This document shows, piece after piece, positions 10,601-21,100 of a stretch of DNA of 64,000 bases; the first letter of the stretch is position 1; every line of letters starts with the position of its first letter. The notes below the pieces were generated by a model. The model saw nothing but the letters and a program-made list of their open reading frames with translations. It was not told the origin of the DNA and did no database searches. This DNA is from Elmis aenea (taxonomy: Eukaryota; Arthropoda; Insecta; Coleoptera; Elmidae). The translations under genes were made by a program, and so were the position numbers. The stretch lies in assembly GCA_947652605.1 (NCBI GenBank), contig OX393578.1, forward strand, positions 53,885,415-53,949,414, in the 5' to 3' direction.

Positions 10601-13600
10601 CTGGGACACCCTGTATATGTCTTAAAACAAACTAAGAAGTTACTGTGAAAAACTGTACATTTTGGTTGTTTTTTTTTTGCCTATTCTAGATAACGGCACC
10701 CCGTGAACTGACGGTTGTAATGTCAGCAAACCGCAAGCATCAAAAACAGCTGCACGGCTCTACATTATACCACTTCGTTCAAGAAGTTCCTGTGCCATCG
10801 TATTTAATTGCCATAGCTATAGGTGCGTTAGAATCGAAACAAATCGGTCCCAGATCTCATGTGTGGGCGGAAAAAGACGTAATCGACGCGGCAGCTTACG
10901 AATTCGCCAATACCGAACATCAGCTCAAAACTGCCGAAGATATTTGCGGTCCATACGTATGGGGGACCTACGATCTTCTAGTTTTACCTCCTAGCTTTCC
11001 ATTTGGAGGAATGGAAAATCCATGCTTAACATTTGTTACTCCAACGTTATTGGTAAATTGGAATTTATTTTAACGGTTCTTTGTTTTTACATTTTTTTAA
11101 ATCGGCAAACCTATTGAAGCTCATTTATTAATGTAACATAATTAATTTTTTAATAATTGTATGGGGATATACAGGGTGGTCCACTTTTTAGTAGCAGGAC
11201 TTTAACAGTCGATAGGACAACATTTTTAAAGCGAATATTTCATATCAACATGGGTCCAAAAACGCTTCATTTTAAAAATACAGGGTGTTGAAATTTTCGA
11301 AAAAATAACGATAATTTTTAACCTTTTCTCAACCAGTAGATATATTTAAACCAAATTTGGTATACAGTCCCACCTTACAGGTTACCACAATCGGTGAAAA
11401 TTTCAAGTCCCACAAGCAACCAATGGCGGAGTTGTGGGGGTTCAGTTTCAATAAATTTTATAAAAAACTAGTACAGCCTTGTTCAAAATCAAACTCGAAC
11501 TTGTTTTTGGGTAGAGTATTTTATTCTAAACAAGAAGTCTCTTGACTTTTCTTTGTATCTGCCACCGTTTGGCGCGAAATTTGATTTATTTTACTATTTT
11601 CGCGAAAAATTTGCTCTTAAGTTCGATCTATAAATATCGCGAAAAGCAGAAAATTGCAACTTGCAGAGTAAATGCTCATTAATCGTTAATTAACCGGAAC
11701 TTCTTCCCTCATTATTAGTATGTTCTATTATTAAAAACTGCAAAATCGGTAATTACTTCTTTATTACGAATATTAGCTATATTTTTAGATCGAACTTAGG
11801 AGCAAATTTTTCGCGAAAATAGTAAAATAAATCGAATTTCGTGCCAAACGGCTCAGATACCAAGAAAAGTCAAGATACACTTTTTGTTTAGAATAAAATG
11901 CTCTACTCACAAACAAGTTCTAGTTTGATTTTGAACAAGGCCGTACTAGTTTTTTATAAAATTTATTGTAACTGAACCCCCACAACTCCGCCACTGGTTG
12001 CTTGTGGGACTTAAAATTTTCACCGACTGGTAACCTGTAATGTGGGGGCTGTATACCAAGTTTGGTTTAAATATATCTACTGGTTGAGAAACGGTTAAAC
12101 ATCAATATTTTTTCGAAAATTTCAACACCCTGTATCTTTAACATGAAGCATTTTTGGACCCATGTTGATATGAAATATTCGCTTTAAAAAAGTTTTCCTA
12201 TCTACTGTTAAAGTCCTGCTACAAAAGTGGACCACCCTGTATTTATGAGGCACATGTACATGGGCGTCCGCAGGGGAGGCAAATGGGGTACTTGCCCCCC
12301 CTGGGATCGATTAAAAAAATTTACAAATTACAATCGTAAAATTAAAACCTTAGGTAATTTTTAGAAAGGGTGGATTTTTATGACTGCAAAATAAATTGCC
12401 CCCCCCCCTGGAAAATTTTCTGCGGACGCCCATGCACATGTATATTTTTATATTAAAAACATTCAATTTAAATATGCACTAAATTACATGGACAATGTTG
12501 GTCTATTTCATCCAGTATTTTGTGTATTTTTAAAATAATATTACAGGCAGGTGATAGATCTCTGGCCAACGTGGTAGCGCACGAAATCGCCCACAGTTGG
12601 ACTGGCAATTTAGTCACGAATCGAAATTTCGAACACTTCTGGTTAAACGAGGGGTTCACTGTATTCTTAGAACGCAGAATATTGAGCCGTTTAATAAGTC
12701 ACGAAGAGGAAGATTTCGAGGCTTACTGTGGCTTTAAGGAACTGAACGAAACGGTAATGAAATAATTTTTCATGTGTTCTGTGTATTATTGTATGTTTAA
12801 TAATTCCAGATTAAAGAACTCGGTGAAAATAATCCTTTGACGCAGTTGGTAGTAGATTTGAAGAATGGTGTGCATCCAGATGATTCGTTTTCGAGAATTC
12901 CGTATGAAAAAGGGCAATTGTTTTTGCGGTACTTGGAAAATGTCGTTGGGGGCCCAGGTAAATAATCTTTACGTTTATTATTTGTTTTTATTTTTATTAA
13001 AATTTAATTTTTAATACATTTCCATTGATATAGTATAATTTTTAAGATTTGATCGTTTTTTGCCATGTTAAATAGACTGGTTGCTATGATTTTAGGCAAG
13101 TTACAGATTAACTTGATACAATATACTTCATAAATTCATATTAGACACATAACGACTGTATCATTTAATTGTTATTGGATTTTTACTCATACATGTGGTT
13201 CGACAGTTCTGATCCTAAACAAAATTTTTAATAACTTAATCGTTACTAGATCTATTTTAATTTTTATTTCTTTTTTCGATTGAGTTAGTGCAGTGTAGTT
13301 TATTAATTCATATTTGAGACATAAGTATTCAATCGTTTCATTTTTATTGGATTTTTACTTATAAATTGTGTTTTGACAGTTCTGGTCTAAAACAACATTT
13401 TTAATAATTTAATCGTTACCAGATATGGTTTGATTTTTATTTCCTTTTTCGATTGCGTTAGTGCAGTGTACTTTATAAATCCATATTTGAGACATAAATA
13501 TTGCATTGTTTAATTTTTATTGGATTTTTACTAATAAATTGTGTTTTGACAGTTCTAGTCCAAAACCAAATCTTTAGTAACTTAATCTTAACCCAATTTA

Positions 13601-15392
13601 TTCTAATTTTTATTGAAGCTTACGATTACCTAGGTACTGTATACTGCAGAAATTAATTTTGTTTGTCAAAGAACAATATTGTTCAGTTTTTATTGTAATT
13701 CATAATTATAGAACGCAACCCACTTAACACGTTGCGCCTACGTAGGTATGCAATGTGCTGAACAAAACGCCTACTTTCGTCATTTTTAGGCAGCCTGCGC
13801 AACTGTTATGTCAAATCAGTTTCATGTCTATGTAGGCGTTTTGTGTCGTGGTTGCCTATCAATAGGCGCAACGTTTAGTGGGTTGCATACTGTACATTAC
13901 GCCTACATGCTATGCAATTAATTAAACGTTGTTTCTACGCAGGTTGCCTGAAAATGTCGAAAGTAGGCGTTTTGTTAAGCACATTGCATAACCATGTAGG
14001 CGCAACCTGCTAAGTGGGTTGCGTTTTGTATTTAAGTAGGCGGCTGTTATCGATAAATATAGTTAGTATGTATAACTTATTTTTGCTACATAGTAAATGA
14101 AAATACAATTTGTAAAAAAATAAAGTTTTTATGTAAACATATTTTACTCTTTCAAACAAAGCAGTACATTTATAAGAAAAAAATTTATTAACTAGTATAT
14201 TCCTGGAATAATTGTTTATTCTGAAATAAATAATTTATTATTCGAGGATCAATTTTTTTTTGACATTTAATGTTATTAAACCTGATTATTAAAGAAATTG
14301 GTTTTAAACATAAAAAGTTAAACATCAATCAAGTGCTTTGGCACTAAAATTTTTTAAAAATCATTAAGTGGAGTTTATTGCTTTGGCCTATAAACGACTC
14401 AGTTCTATAATATTTTAAAAAATCTGACCAAAAGTAACTAACGAAAAAAGAGGACAAATACTATTAAAATAAAAAAAGAGAGTGAACAAAAAGATCGGGA
14501 TAAAAAAGAGGACATGTTCTCTTTAAAAGAGATATTCTGGCAACCCTAGTTAGGTATGCTTTTTGTTCTCCAGGCCAAGTTTAGTATTTGAAGGAATTTT
14601 TTGTTTTCAGTAGGTATTTTAGCAGTTCCACCAGGCAGTTTGTTTCTTGTTTTTTTTTTGTATTGGTAAAATTTGGTAATGCAGTTACCAACAGCTCAGA
14701 ATAAAACATAACATAAAAAATATTTGCTTGATGGGGATATTCTAAGTGAATTAAATTTCTTATTTACAGATAAATTTGAACCGTTCCTACGACAATATTT
14801 CGAAAATTTCAAGTACAAATCGATCGACACCAACGACTTCAAGAGCTTTTTCGAGTCGCATTTCGCCAGTAATGACGCCATCACCAAAATCGATTGGAAT
14901 ACCTGGTTATATTCACCTGGAGCACCGCCTGTGGTACCCGAATTCGACATGTCTTTGGCCAACGTTTGCGAAACATTGTTGGGTCGGAACGGAAACAACA
15001 TGTCGAGACAGTTTTCACCCGACGTAATAAAAAAACTATCGTCCTCCCAAATCGCCCTGTTCCTGCAAGAAATAATCATGGAAGACGCTCCGACGGTCGA
15101 TAAACTACAAACACTGGAGAAATTGTTCATGCTCGATTCCATAGGCAACGCCGAAATTAAATTCAGGTGGTTCAGACTCTGTTTGAAGGCGCACTGGGAA
15201 GAGAAAGTGGGCGCCGTGTTTAACTGGTTGAATAAGATCGGCAGAATGAAATACGTCAGGCCGTTGTACCGCGATCTATACGCTTGGGAAGAGATCAGGC
15301 CGAAGGCGATCGAGAATTTCAAAATGAACCGCAAGAACATGATGCACGTCACTGCTTATACGGTCGCAAAAGATTTGCACTTGAACGAATAA
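7651..15392 (+). CDS. Leukotriene A4 hydrolase-type M1 aminopeptidase, copy A, with N-terminal membrane anchor
   Basis: Ten exons: 7651-7768, 7910-7978, 8034-8149, 8198-8337, 8392-8503, 8829-8897, 10690-11052, 12547-12753, 12810-12957, 14770-15392. Together they encode 654 residues; human LTA4H has 611. The zinc site HEIAH is at 341-345, with the third ligand E364 in NEG 18 residues later. The exopeptidase motif GGMEN is at 314-318, the proton-donor tyrosine lies in PYEKG, and the aspartate before it (HPDD) and the RPL arginine near the C-terminus are kept. So the aminopeptidase centre looks intact; epoxide hydrolase activity is unproven. Exon 1 adds a hydrophobic stretch (residues 22-37, [16 protein letters not shown]), predicting a signal anchor. 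Met46 in exon 2 aligns with the usual cytosolic start and would give 609 residues. An AATAAA lies at 15471-15476. Introns 6, 7 and 9 hold large transposons. Confidence 0.93.
9296..10613. mobile_element. Composite mariner-type element in LTA4H-A intron 6 (family D)
   Basis: Starts CAGGGTGTC after TA and ends GGGACACCCTG before TA; CAACCAAGACGAA on the left mirrors TTCGTCTTGGCTGGG on the right. Its left part contains a shortened palindrome of the family M type (about 9416-9925, with TTAAATATTGC and AGGAGACGTCTAAG) and its right part a hAT-like insertion (10271-10518). It ends 76 bp before exon 7. Confidence 0.65.
10271..10518. mobile_element. hAT-like MITE (GGTTCTTAACC ends)
   Basis: GATTCTTAACC near the left end mirrors GGTTAAGAACC on the right. 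The flanks TAGTAAAT and AAGTAAAT match in 7 of 8 positions. The host element resumes on both sides in register with the related copy at 2980-3000, which locates the insertion. Confidence 0.55.
11172..12239. mobile_element. Palindromic mariner-type element in LTA4H-A intron 7
   Basis: CAGGGTGGTCCAC at the left mirrors GTGGACCACCCTG at the right, with TA flanks. A second TIR pair, CAGGGTGTTGAAATTT (11281) and AAATTTCAACACCCTG (ending 12132), also TA-flanked, lies inside at equal depth in both arms. It is either a nested element or part of the ancestral arm. No coding capacity. Confidence 0.75.
12259..12434. mobile_element. hAT MITE, GGGCGTCC family, copy 2
   Basis: Ends CATGGGCGTCC and GGACGCCCATG, with an exact 8-bp duplication CACATGTA at 12251-12258 and 12435-12442. 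It begins 20 bp after the preceding palindrome and ends 112 bp before exon 8 of LTA4H-A. Confidence 0.85.
13120..13640. repeat. 172-bp tandem repeat, about three copies
   Basis: The phrase GGATTTTTACT recurs at 13177, 13349 and 13522, spacing 172-173 bp. GACAGTTCTG and TTAGTGCAGTGTA recur in step. The copies are diverged. It lies in LTA4H-A intron 9 and encodes nothing. Confidence 0.7.
13711..14025. mobile_element. Palindromic MITE (AACGCAACCCACTTA ends)
   Basis: AACGCAACCCACTTAACA on the left mirrors TAAGTGGGTTGCGTT on the right, and the interior repeats GTAGGCG, GCGCAAC and AAAACGCCTAC in both orientations. It is built of many short internal inverted repeats. The superfamily is unknown; flanks give no clear duplication. 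Confidence 0.6.
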
Positions 15393-15673
15393 TTGAACTG
15401 CCACGTTATGTAATTATTTTAGCTTTAATATATTTTATATTCGAAAGCAATAATATTTTATGAGGGATTTAATAAATAATAATATACAGAGCGTTATTTT
15501 TTTTGTATTTGTAGTAAATGATTATTTTTTTTAATTATATACAGGGTGTACCAGTTATTGTGCACAGCATGGGGATCTCCAAAATGGTAAGAGGTTCAGA
15601 GTTGGTTAAATAGGTCAAAATGATCTATGATTTAAAAGCAACTGTTCTATAAAAAAAAATTATGGTTTATGTA

Positions 15674-17448
15674 CAGGGTGGTCCAAATTCGATGGAATCA
15701 TGGAAGCTATAGTTGGCTATGATTTATTTCAAATCCTTTTTTTTTCTCATTCCAAATAATATGTATACAGGGTGTTTCTTAAGTATTGCAAAAAAAATCA
15801 GGAGGTGATTCTTTATCAAAAATTAAGGGAGGTCTTTCATATAACATTTTTTCCTTAGACGTCTCCTTTCGGAGTTACACCCCCCTAAAGGGGAGCGGTA
15901 AAATTGAGTTTTTATTTTATTTATCAAATTTAGATAAATGTAGGAGAATGATATTTGGTAGATGTTTTATACTTATTGAAAAGTTTCCCCTAGTAATATT
16001 TTTAACCATCTCCCTCCTTCACAGGGGGCTGAAAAGTGCGACCCCTGTTGGTTATGTTATCAGAATTTTTTGGTGGGTTAAAATTTTGCAATTTTAAAAT
16101 TTTTGTTTGAAAGACTGATTTATTTAGAAACTTTTTTTATTCTTTAGTGTTTCTCGTAAAACCTACAGTTTACGAGTAAAAAATAAAATAAGTAAACGAA
16201 CCATCAAATATTCCAATATAAAACATGGTTACCATGGTTTGTTTATGATCATGTTGGGTAGAAATGACAGGTGTAATTCATTTCGAAGTTTACACGGCGA
16301 CAAAGCTAAGACGCCTGTCAACTCTACCCAACATAAACATAAACAAACCATGGCAACCACCAAAATGATTCGTTTAACATGGGAATGTTTGATGGTTCAT
16401 GTTTATTTATTTTATTTTTCACTCACAAATTGTAGGTTTTACTAGAACAACTAAAAAATAAACAAGTTTCTAAATAAAGCAAGCTTTCAAATAAAAAAAA
16501 TTTAAAGGCAAACTTTTAACCCACTAAAAAGTTCTGTTAAAAAAACCAAAGGGGTCGCATTTTTCAGCCTCCTGTGAAGGTGGAAGATGATTAAAATTAT
16601 TAGTATGGAAAACCTTTTAAAAAGTATAAAATATCTACCAAATATCATTCTCCTACATTTCTCTAAATTTGAGAAATAAAATATAAACCTAATTTTACCG
16701 TTCCCCTTTAGGGGGGGTGTATCTCAAAAAGGAGACGTCTAAGGAAAAAAATGTATATGAAAGACTCCGCTTAATTTTTGATAAGGAATCACCTCCTGAA
16801 TTTTTTGCAATACTTAAGAAACACCCTGTATAAGGGTTGATGTGTTTATTTTCAATAATACGCAAGTTACAAAGGTTTTCATTTTTTTAAAGGTAAATTT
16901 AGGTAATAAACAAAAAGTAGGCTGTGAAAACAAAACAAAAAACAAGATTTGAACAAAAGATAAACAATATAATCAGAATCAGCAGTTACATAAAAAAATA
17001 TGAATACGATTTAATTGTAACTATCGACTATGAAGTTAAAATATATTGCAAACCTAACTAACTATAAACGACTAAACTAAATACCTTTAAATAATTGTTA
17101 AACCATAGCCAACTATATCTTCCATTTAAAAAAAGGTAAGTTTGTGTCATAACTTTTTTGGGCGATTAAAAAAAATATTTAGGACCATCAAAGTCTGCAT
17201 AAAAATATCTAAAAACAATCTAAATATATATTTTTTATATTTACAAACCTAACGGAGATATGACATTATTAATATGACAAAAAAATACTTTTTTTCTAAT
17301 AACTCAAAAACCGGAAACTACAGAATATTTTTGAAAACGGTTCTGAGCTTGTCTTAATAAACTGCACATTTTTGGTAATTTAACCATTTTTCTATCTTGA
17401 ATATTAAGCGAGATACCCATGTAATCCCATCGAATTTGGATCACCCTG
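15674..17448. mobile_element. Middle shell: family A palindromic element
   Basis: CAGGGTGGTCCAAATTCGAT on the left mirrors ATCGAATTTGGATCACCCTG on the right, TA-flanked. The left arm is short because the inner element interrupts it after about 90 bp, and the arm may have lost sequence. The right arm is full length, including CACAGCCTAC in antisense. Confidence 0.75.
15768..16828. mobile_element. Inner element: family M palindrome of about 1.06 kb
   Basis: CAGGGTGTTTCTTAAGTATT on the left mirrors AATACTTAAGAAACACCCTG on the right, with TA at 15766-15767 and 16829-16830. The arms of about 500 bp are nearly identical inverted copies, with the centre near 16300 and AACAAACCATGG in both orientations. 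Relatives: 21612-22669, 39855-40903 and half copies at 34554 and 56312. Confidence 0.85.
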
Positions 17449-18178
17449 TACATTGTTAAAAAATAAAAAATTCAATTTTAAATTTTTGCTTATATTCAAT
17501 TGTATATTGTATAACGTCTTTATAAGGCAGATCTTAAATTTGTATTGCAACAAATTTCGAATCTACACAAAAAATGTTCTGATAATGTCGAAAAATATTT
17601 TGACTAATTTGAAAAACCAAGTTGTTAACAAAAATTAAAAACGTCATTTGTATTTTATCAATAGTGCAAAAACTATTAATTTTTCTCGAGAGTTTTTTTC
17701 ATGAAATAATTGCTCATAAATAATTTTGACACATTTAACCAACTCTGTATCTCTTACCATTTACGAGATCCCCATGATAACTGGGACACCCTGTAAAAGT
17801 GTTTAATTTAAATATTTATTTTAAAGGCCTTATGGCATTTTTAGTTTTAAATTTCGTCAGCTTTCATTTGTTTTATTTTGTCGTACAGCTAGAAGCTGTG
17901 TTATTTAACATGACCAAAATTGTTAACAATATTTTAAACAATCTGTAGAAAATTAGCATACTTTGATAAATAACAGAGGTCAAAAATTATTAGTTATACA
18001 CACGTAAACAATCATAAAAACTAGTATACTCATTAAAATTGTAAATGAATGGGCTACAATCAACAAGATTTCATAAGCAGCTAATTATCATAGATATTTA
18101 CTTCAAAATGTTTCAAGTATTTGCGCTGATTGGAAGATTTAGATAATTGTAAATACCAGTGATTTTTTATTCTCAAGC

Positions 18179-21100
18179 ATGGTCAGCCAAAGTTTAAGCC
18201 CTCTAGACCCCAGCTCATTTTCTAGGCCAGGTAAAAACACACTAATTTTTTTATCATAATATACAATCAATTAATTGCAGAGTTAGTGAAGGTCACGAAT
18301 ATTTTTATATCGTTAAATATCGATATTGTTAAAAGAATTTTAGTTGGAAATGTTGTATTAACCGTTCAAAAACTTGTTGAGGACGTAACAGAACTCGTAT
18401 GTCTTAGTAGCTTAAATCGGTTTATTAGGTATTGTAAGAGTTATTTTAGATTTTGGATGTGAAGGAGTTGAAATTTTCTGAAATTTTTGAAACGGAACTG
18501 AACGACTGGCTGCAGTACACTGTGTCACCTCCCTTGGAGGAATTCGGTTCTAAACTCACGATTAAGTTACCACAAAAAAACAGTAAAATGTAAGATAATT
18601 ATTCGATAAATATGTGTTTTAATTATTGTATTTGCCGTAGTTATGTTATAAGTATTCAGTATGAAACAGCACCTAATGCGAGTGGACTGCAATGGTTGGA
18701 ACCTTCTCTTACGACCGGGAAGGAACACCCGTTTGTCTTTAGTCAATTTCAGGTACAATAATTAACTTATTGTAATACATTTTTTAAACTTTTACAAATT
18801 CAAATGTTTTGTGGAGTATCTCGGTTATCATAATAGTTAGCAAAAATATGCTATTGGATTTTTGACATAAACATACACGTGTCATCAGATTTTTTATATC
18901 ACTTTTCATTAGGACACTACAGAAGAAAAATTAAATTTCAACGTTTTTGAAAATTTGCTGTTACTTCTTTAATTATTAAAATAAAACGAAATGTTGTGAA
19001 GGTTTTTCATAAACATTTCATGCCTAATTTAAAACTGTTTTTTAATTTTTTTTAACGACCTTGACTTCTGAAATATGGAGTAAACTTAAATTTTTTAAAT
19101 GGAAACTATGGTAGGCCATGACTTTATATAAGAGCATTCTTTTAGCTATTCAAAAATATACAGTTTTATATATTTGTTGCGAAAAATAACCGAGACATGG
19201 CTGATTTTGTAAAAATTTTATTATCACAGTTTGCCATGATTTCGTAAACAAGTAATGTTTGCAACTAAAAATCAACTAAAATGTTTTTTAAATTAAGCAC
19301 AAAAATGTTTATAGAAAACCTATATAACATTTAGTTCTATTTTTAGAAATAAAGAAGTTATAGCAAATTTTCAAAAACATTGAAATTTTATTTTTCGTCT
19401 GCAGTGCCAAAATGGGAAGTGATATAAAAAATCTGATAACACAGGCTCGTTTATCTCAAAAAAATAATCTAAGAGACCGATATCAGATTTTTGCTAACTA
19501 TTATGGTGTCCCGTAAAACATTCGATTTTGGTCCACCCTGTACAGTGTGGTCCAAATTCAATGGGATTACATGGGTATCTCGCTTAACGGTCAAGATAGA
19601 GAAACAGTCAAATTACCAAAAATGTGCAATTTTTTGAGACAAACTTAGAGCCGTTTTCAAAAATATTCTATAATTTTCGGTTGTTGAGTTATTAGAGAAA
19701 AACTGTTTTTTTGTTATATTTATAATGTGTCATATCATGAAAATTATTTTTAGATATCTTTATGTAGATTTTAATAGTACTAAAAACTTTTTTTAAAGCT
19801 CGATGTTAAAAAGTTATGACACAAACTTACCTTTTTTTAAATGGAAGCCCCTCCCTCGCTTATTGTTGCAAATATCGAAAAAGTTTATAAAGATTATTTA
19901 TAGATATCTTTATGTAGATTTTAATAGTACTTAAAAAAAAAAATTCGCTCGCTGTTAAAAAGTTATGACACAAACTTCCTTTTTTTTAAAATGGAAGTTG
20001 GCTATGACCTATTTAAATTCCTTATTTTTTCCCTTTTCAAATATATAAAGCTTGATGTATTTATTTCTAATAATACTCAAGTTACAAAGGTTTTTTAATT
20101 TTTTTAAAGATGAAAAACAAAAAGTAGGCTGTTTAAACAAACAAAAAACAAGAAAAATCAGAAATGATAGAATATTTTTAAAAACTGTTCCCAAAAAACT
20201 GCACATTTTTGGTAATTCAATCGTTACTCTATCTTGACTATTAAGCGAGATACCTATGTAATCCCATCGAATTTGGACCACCCTGTATAAAAACAAATTT
20301 AAAAAAAATAAAAACGCAATTTTAATAACTGAACAAGGGACTTATTCAAAGCTTTAAAGCAGTGTTTCTCAAACTTTTTATTCTGAGGAGCCCTTGCAAA
20401 AGTAATTGCCAAAACAGGACACCAATTGATTGTTTTGTAGATCATATTTTTGTTTTCTTCTGTCCTGGCAAATAAATTTGAATAATATTTGAACATTATG
20501 AAAAGCTTCGGGTACCCTTTCTGAAGAATTCAGGGACCCCCAGGGGTCCCCGAACTCACTTTGAGAAACACTGCTTTAAAGAGAGGATTATTTTTTCTAG
20601 ACAATTCACGCTCGTTCCGTATTACCATGTCAAGATACGCCCTGTGTAAAAACGAAGTATTCAGCAGTGGTAAGAAAATTTAATCCGCTCGTAATTACGT
20701 GGAATACAAACCTAATTTCATTAGGTATTGGCACCTAATGAATTAACAGTTCTCATGTCAGCAAGACGTACCCATCAGAAATCTTTACATGGGTCAACAC
20801 TGCACCACTTTGTCCAAGACGTTCCCGTGCCTTCGTATTTGATCGCTCTAGCTATAGGTGCATTGGAGTCAAGAAAAATCGGTCCACGATCTCATGTGTG
20901 GGCCGAAAAAGAGTTGATCGAAGCAGCCGCTCACGAATTCGCAGACATAGAGCTACAGCTTAAGGCTGCTGAAGATATTTGCGGCCCCTATGAATGGGGG
21001 ACCTATGACCTTCTCATATTACCACCTACTTTTCCTGGGGGTGGCATGGAGCATCCCAATATGAACTTTGTAACTTCTACTTTACTGGTAATGTATTAAA

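Larger units (their letters stand above)
15542..17793. mobile_element. Outer shell of a three-level nest of mariner-type elements (family O)
   Basis: The outer TIR CAGGGTGTACCAGTTAT mirrors ATAACTGGGACACCCTG; TA dinucleotides flank it at 15540-15541 and 17794-17795. GGATCTCCAAAATGGTAAGAG on the left mirrors CTTACCATTTACGAGATCC on the right. A family A element is inserted inside it, and a family M element inside that. The nest fills most of the space between the two LTA4H genes. Confidence 0.8.

Noticed and set aside
14696..15352. 218-codon minus-strand frame
   Set aside because: Antisense shadow of LTA4H-A exon 10, whose plus-strand reading matches the M1 C-terminal domain.
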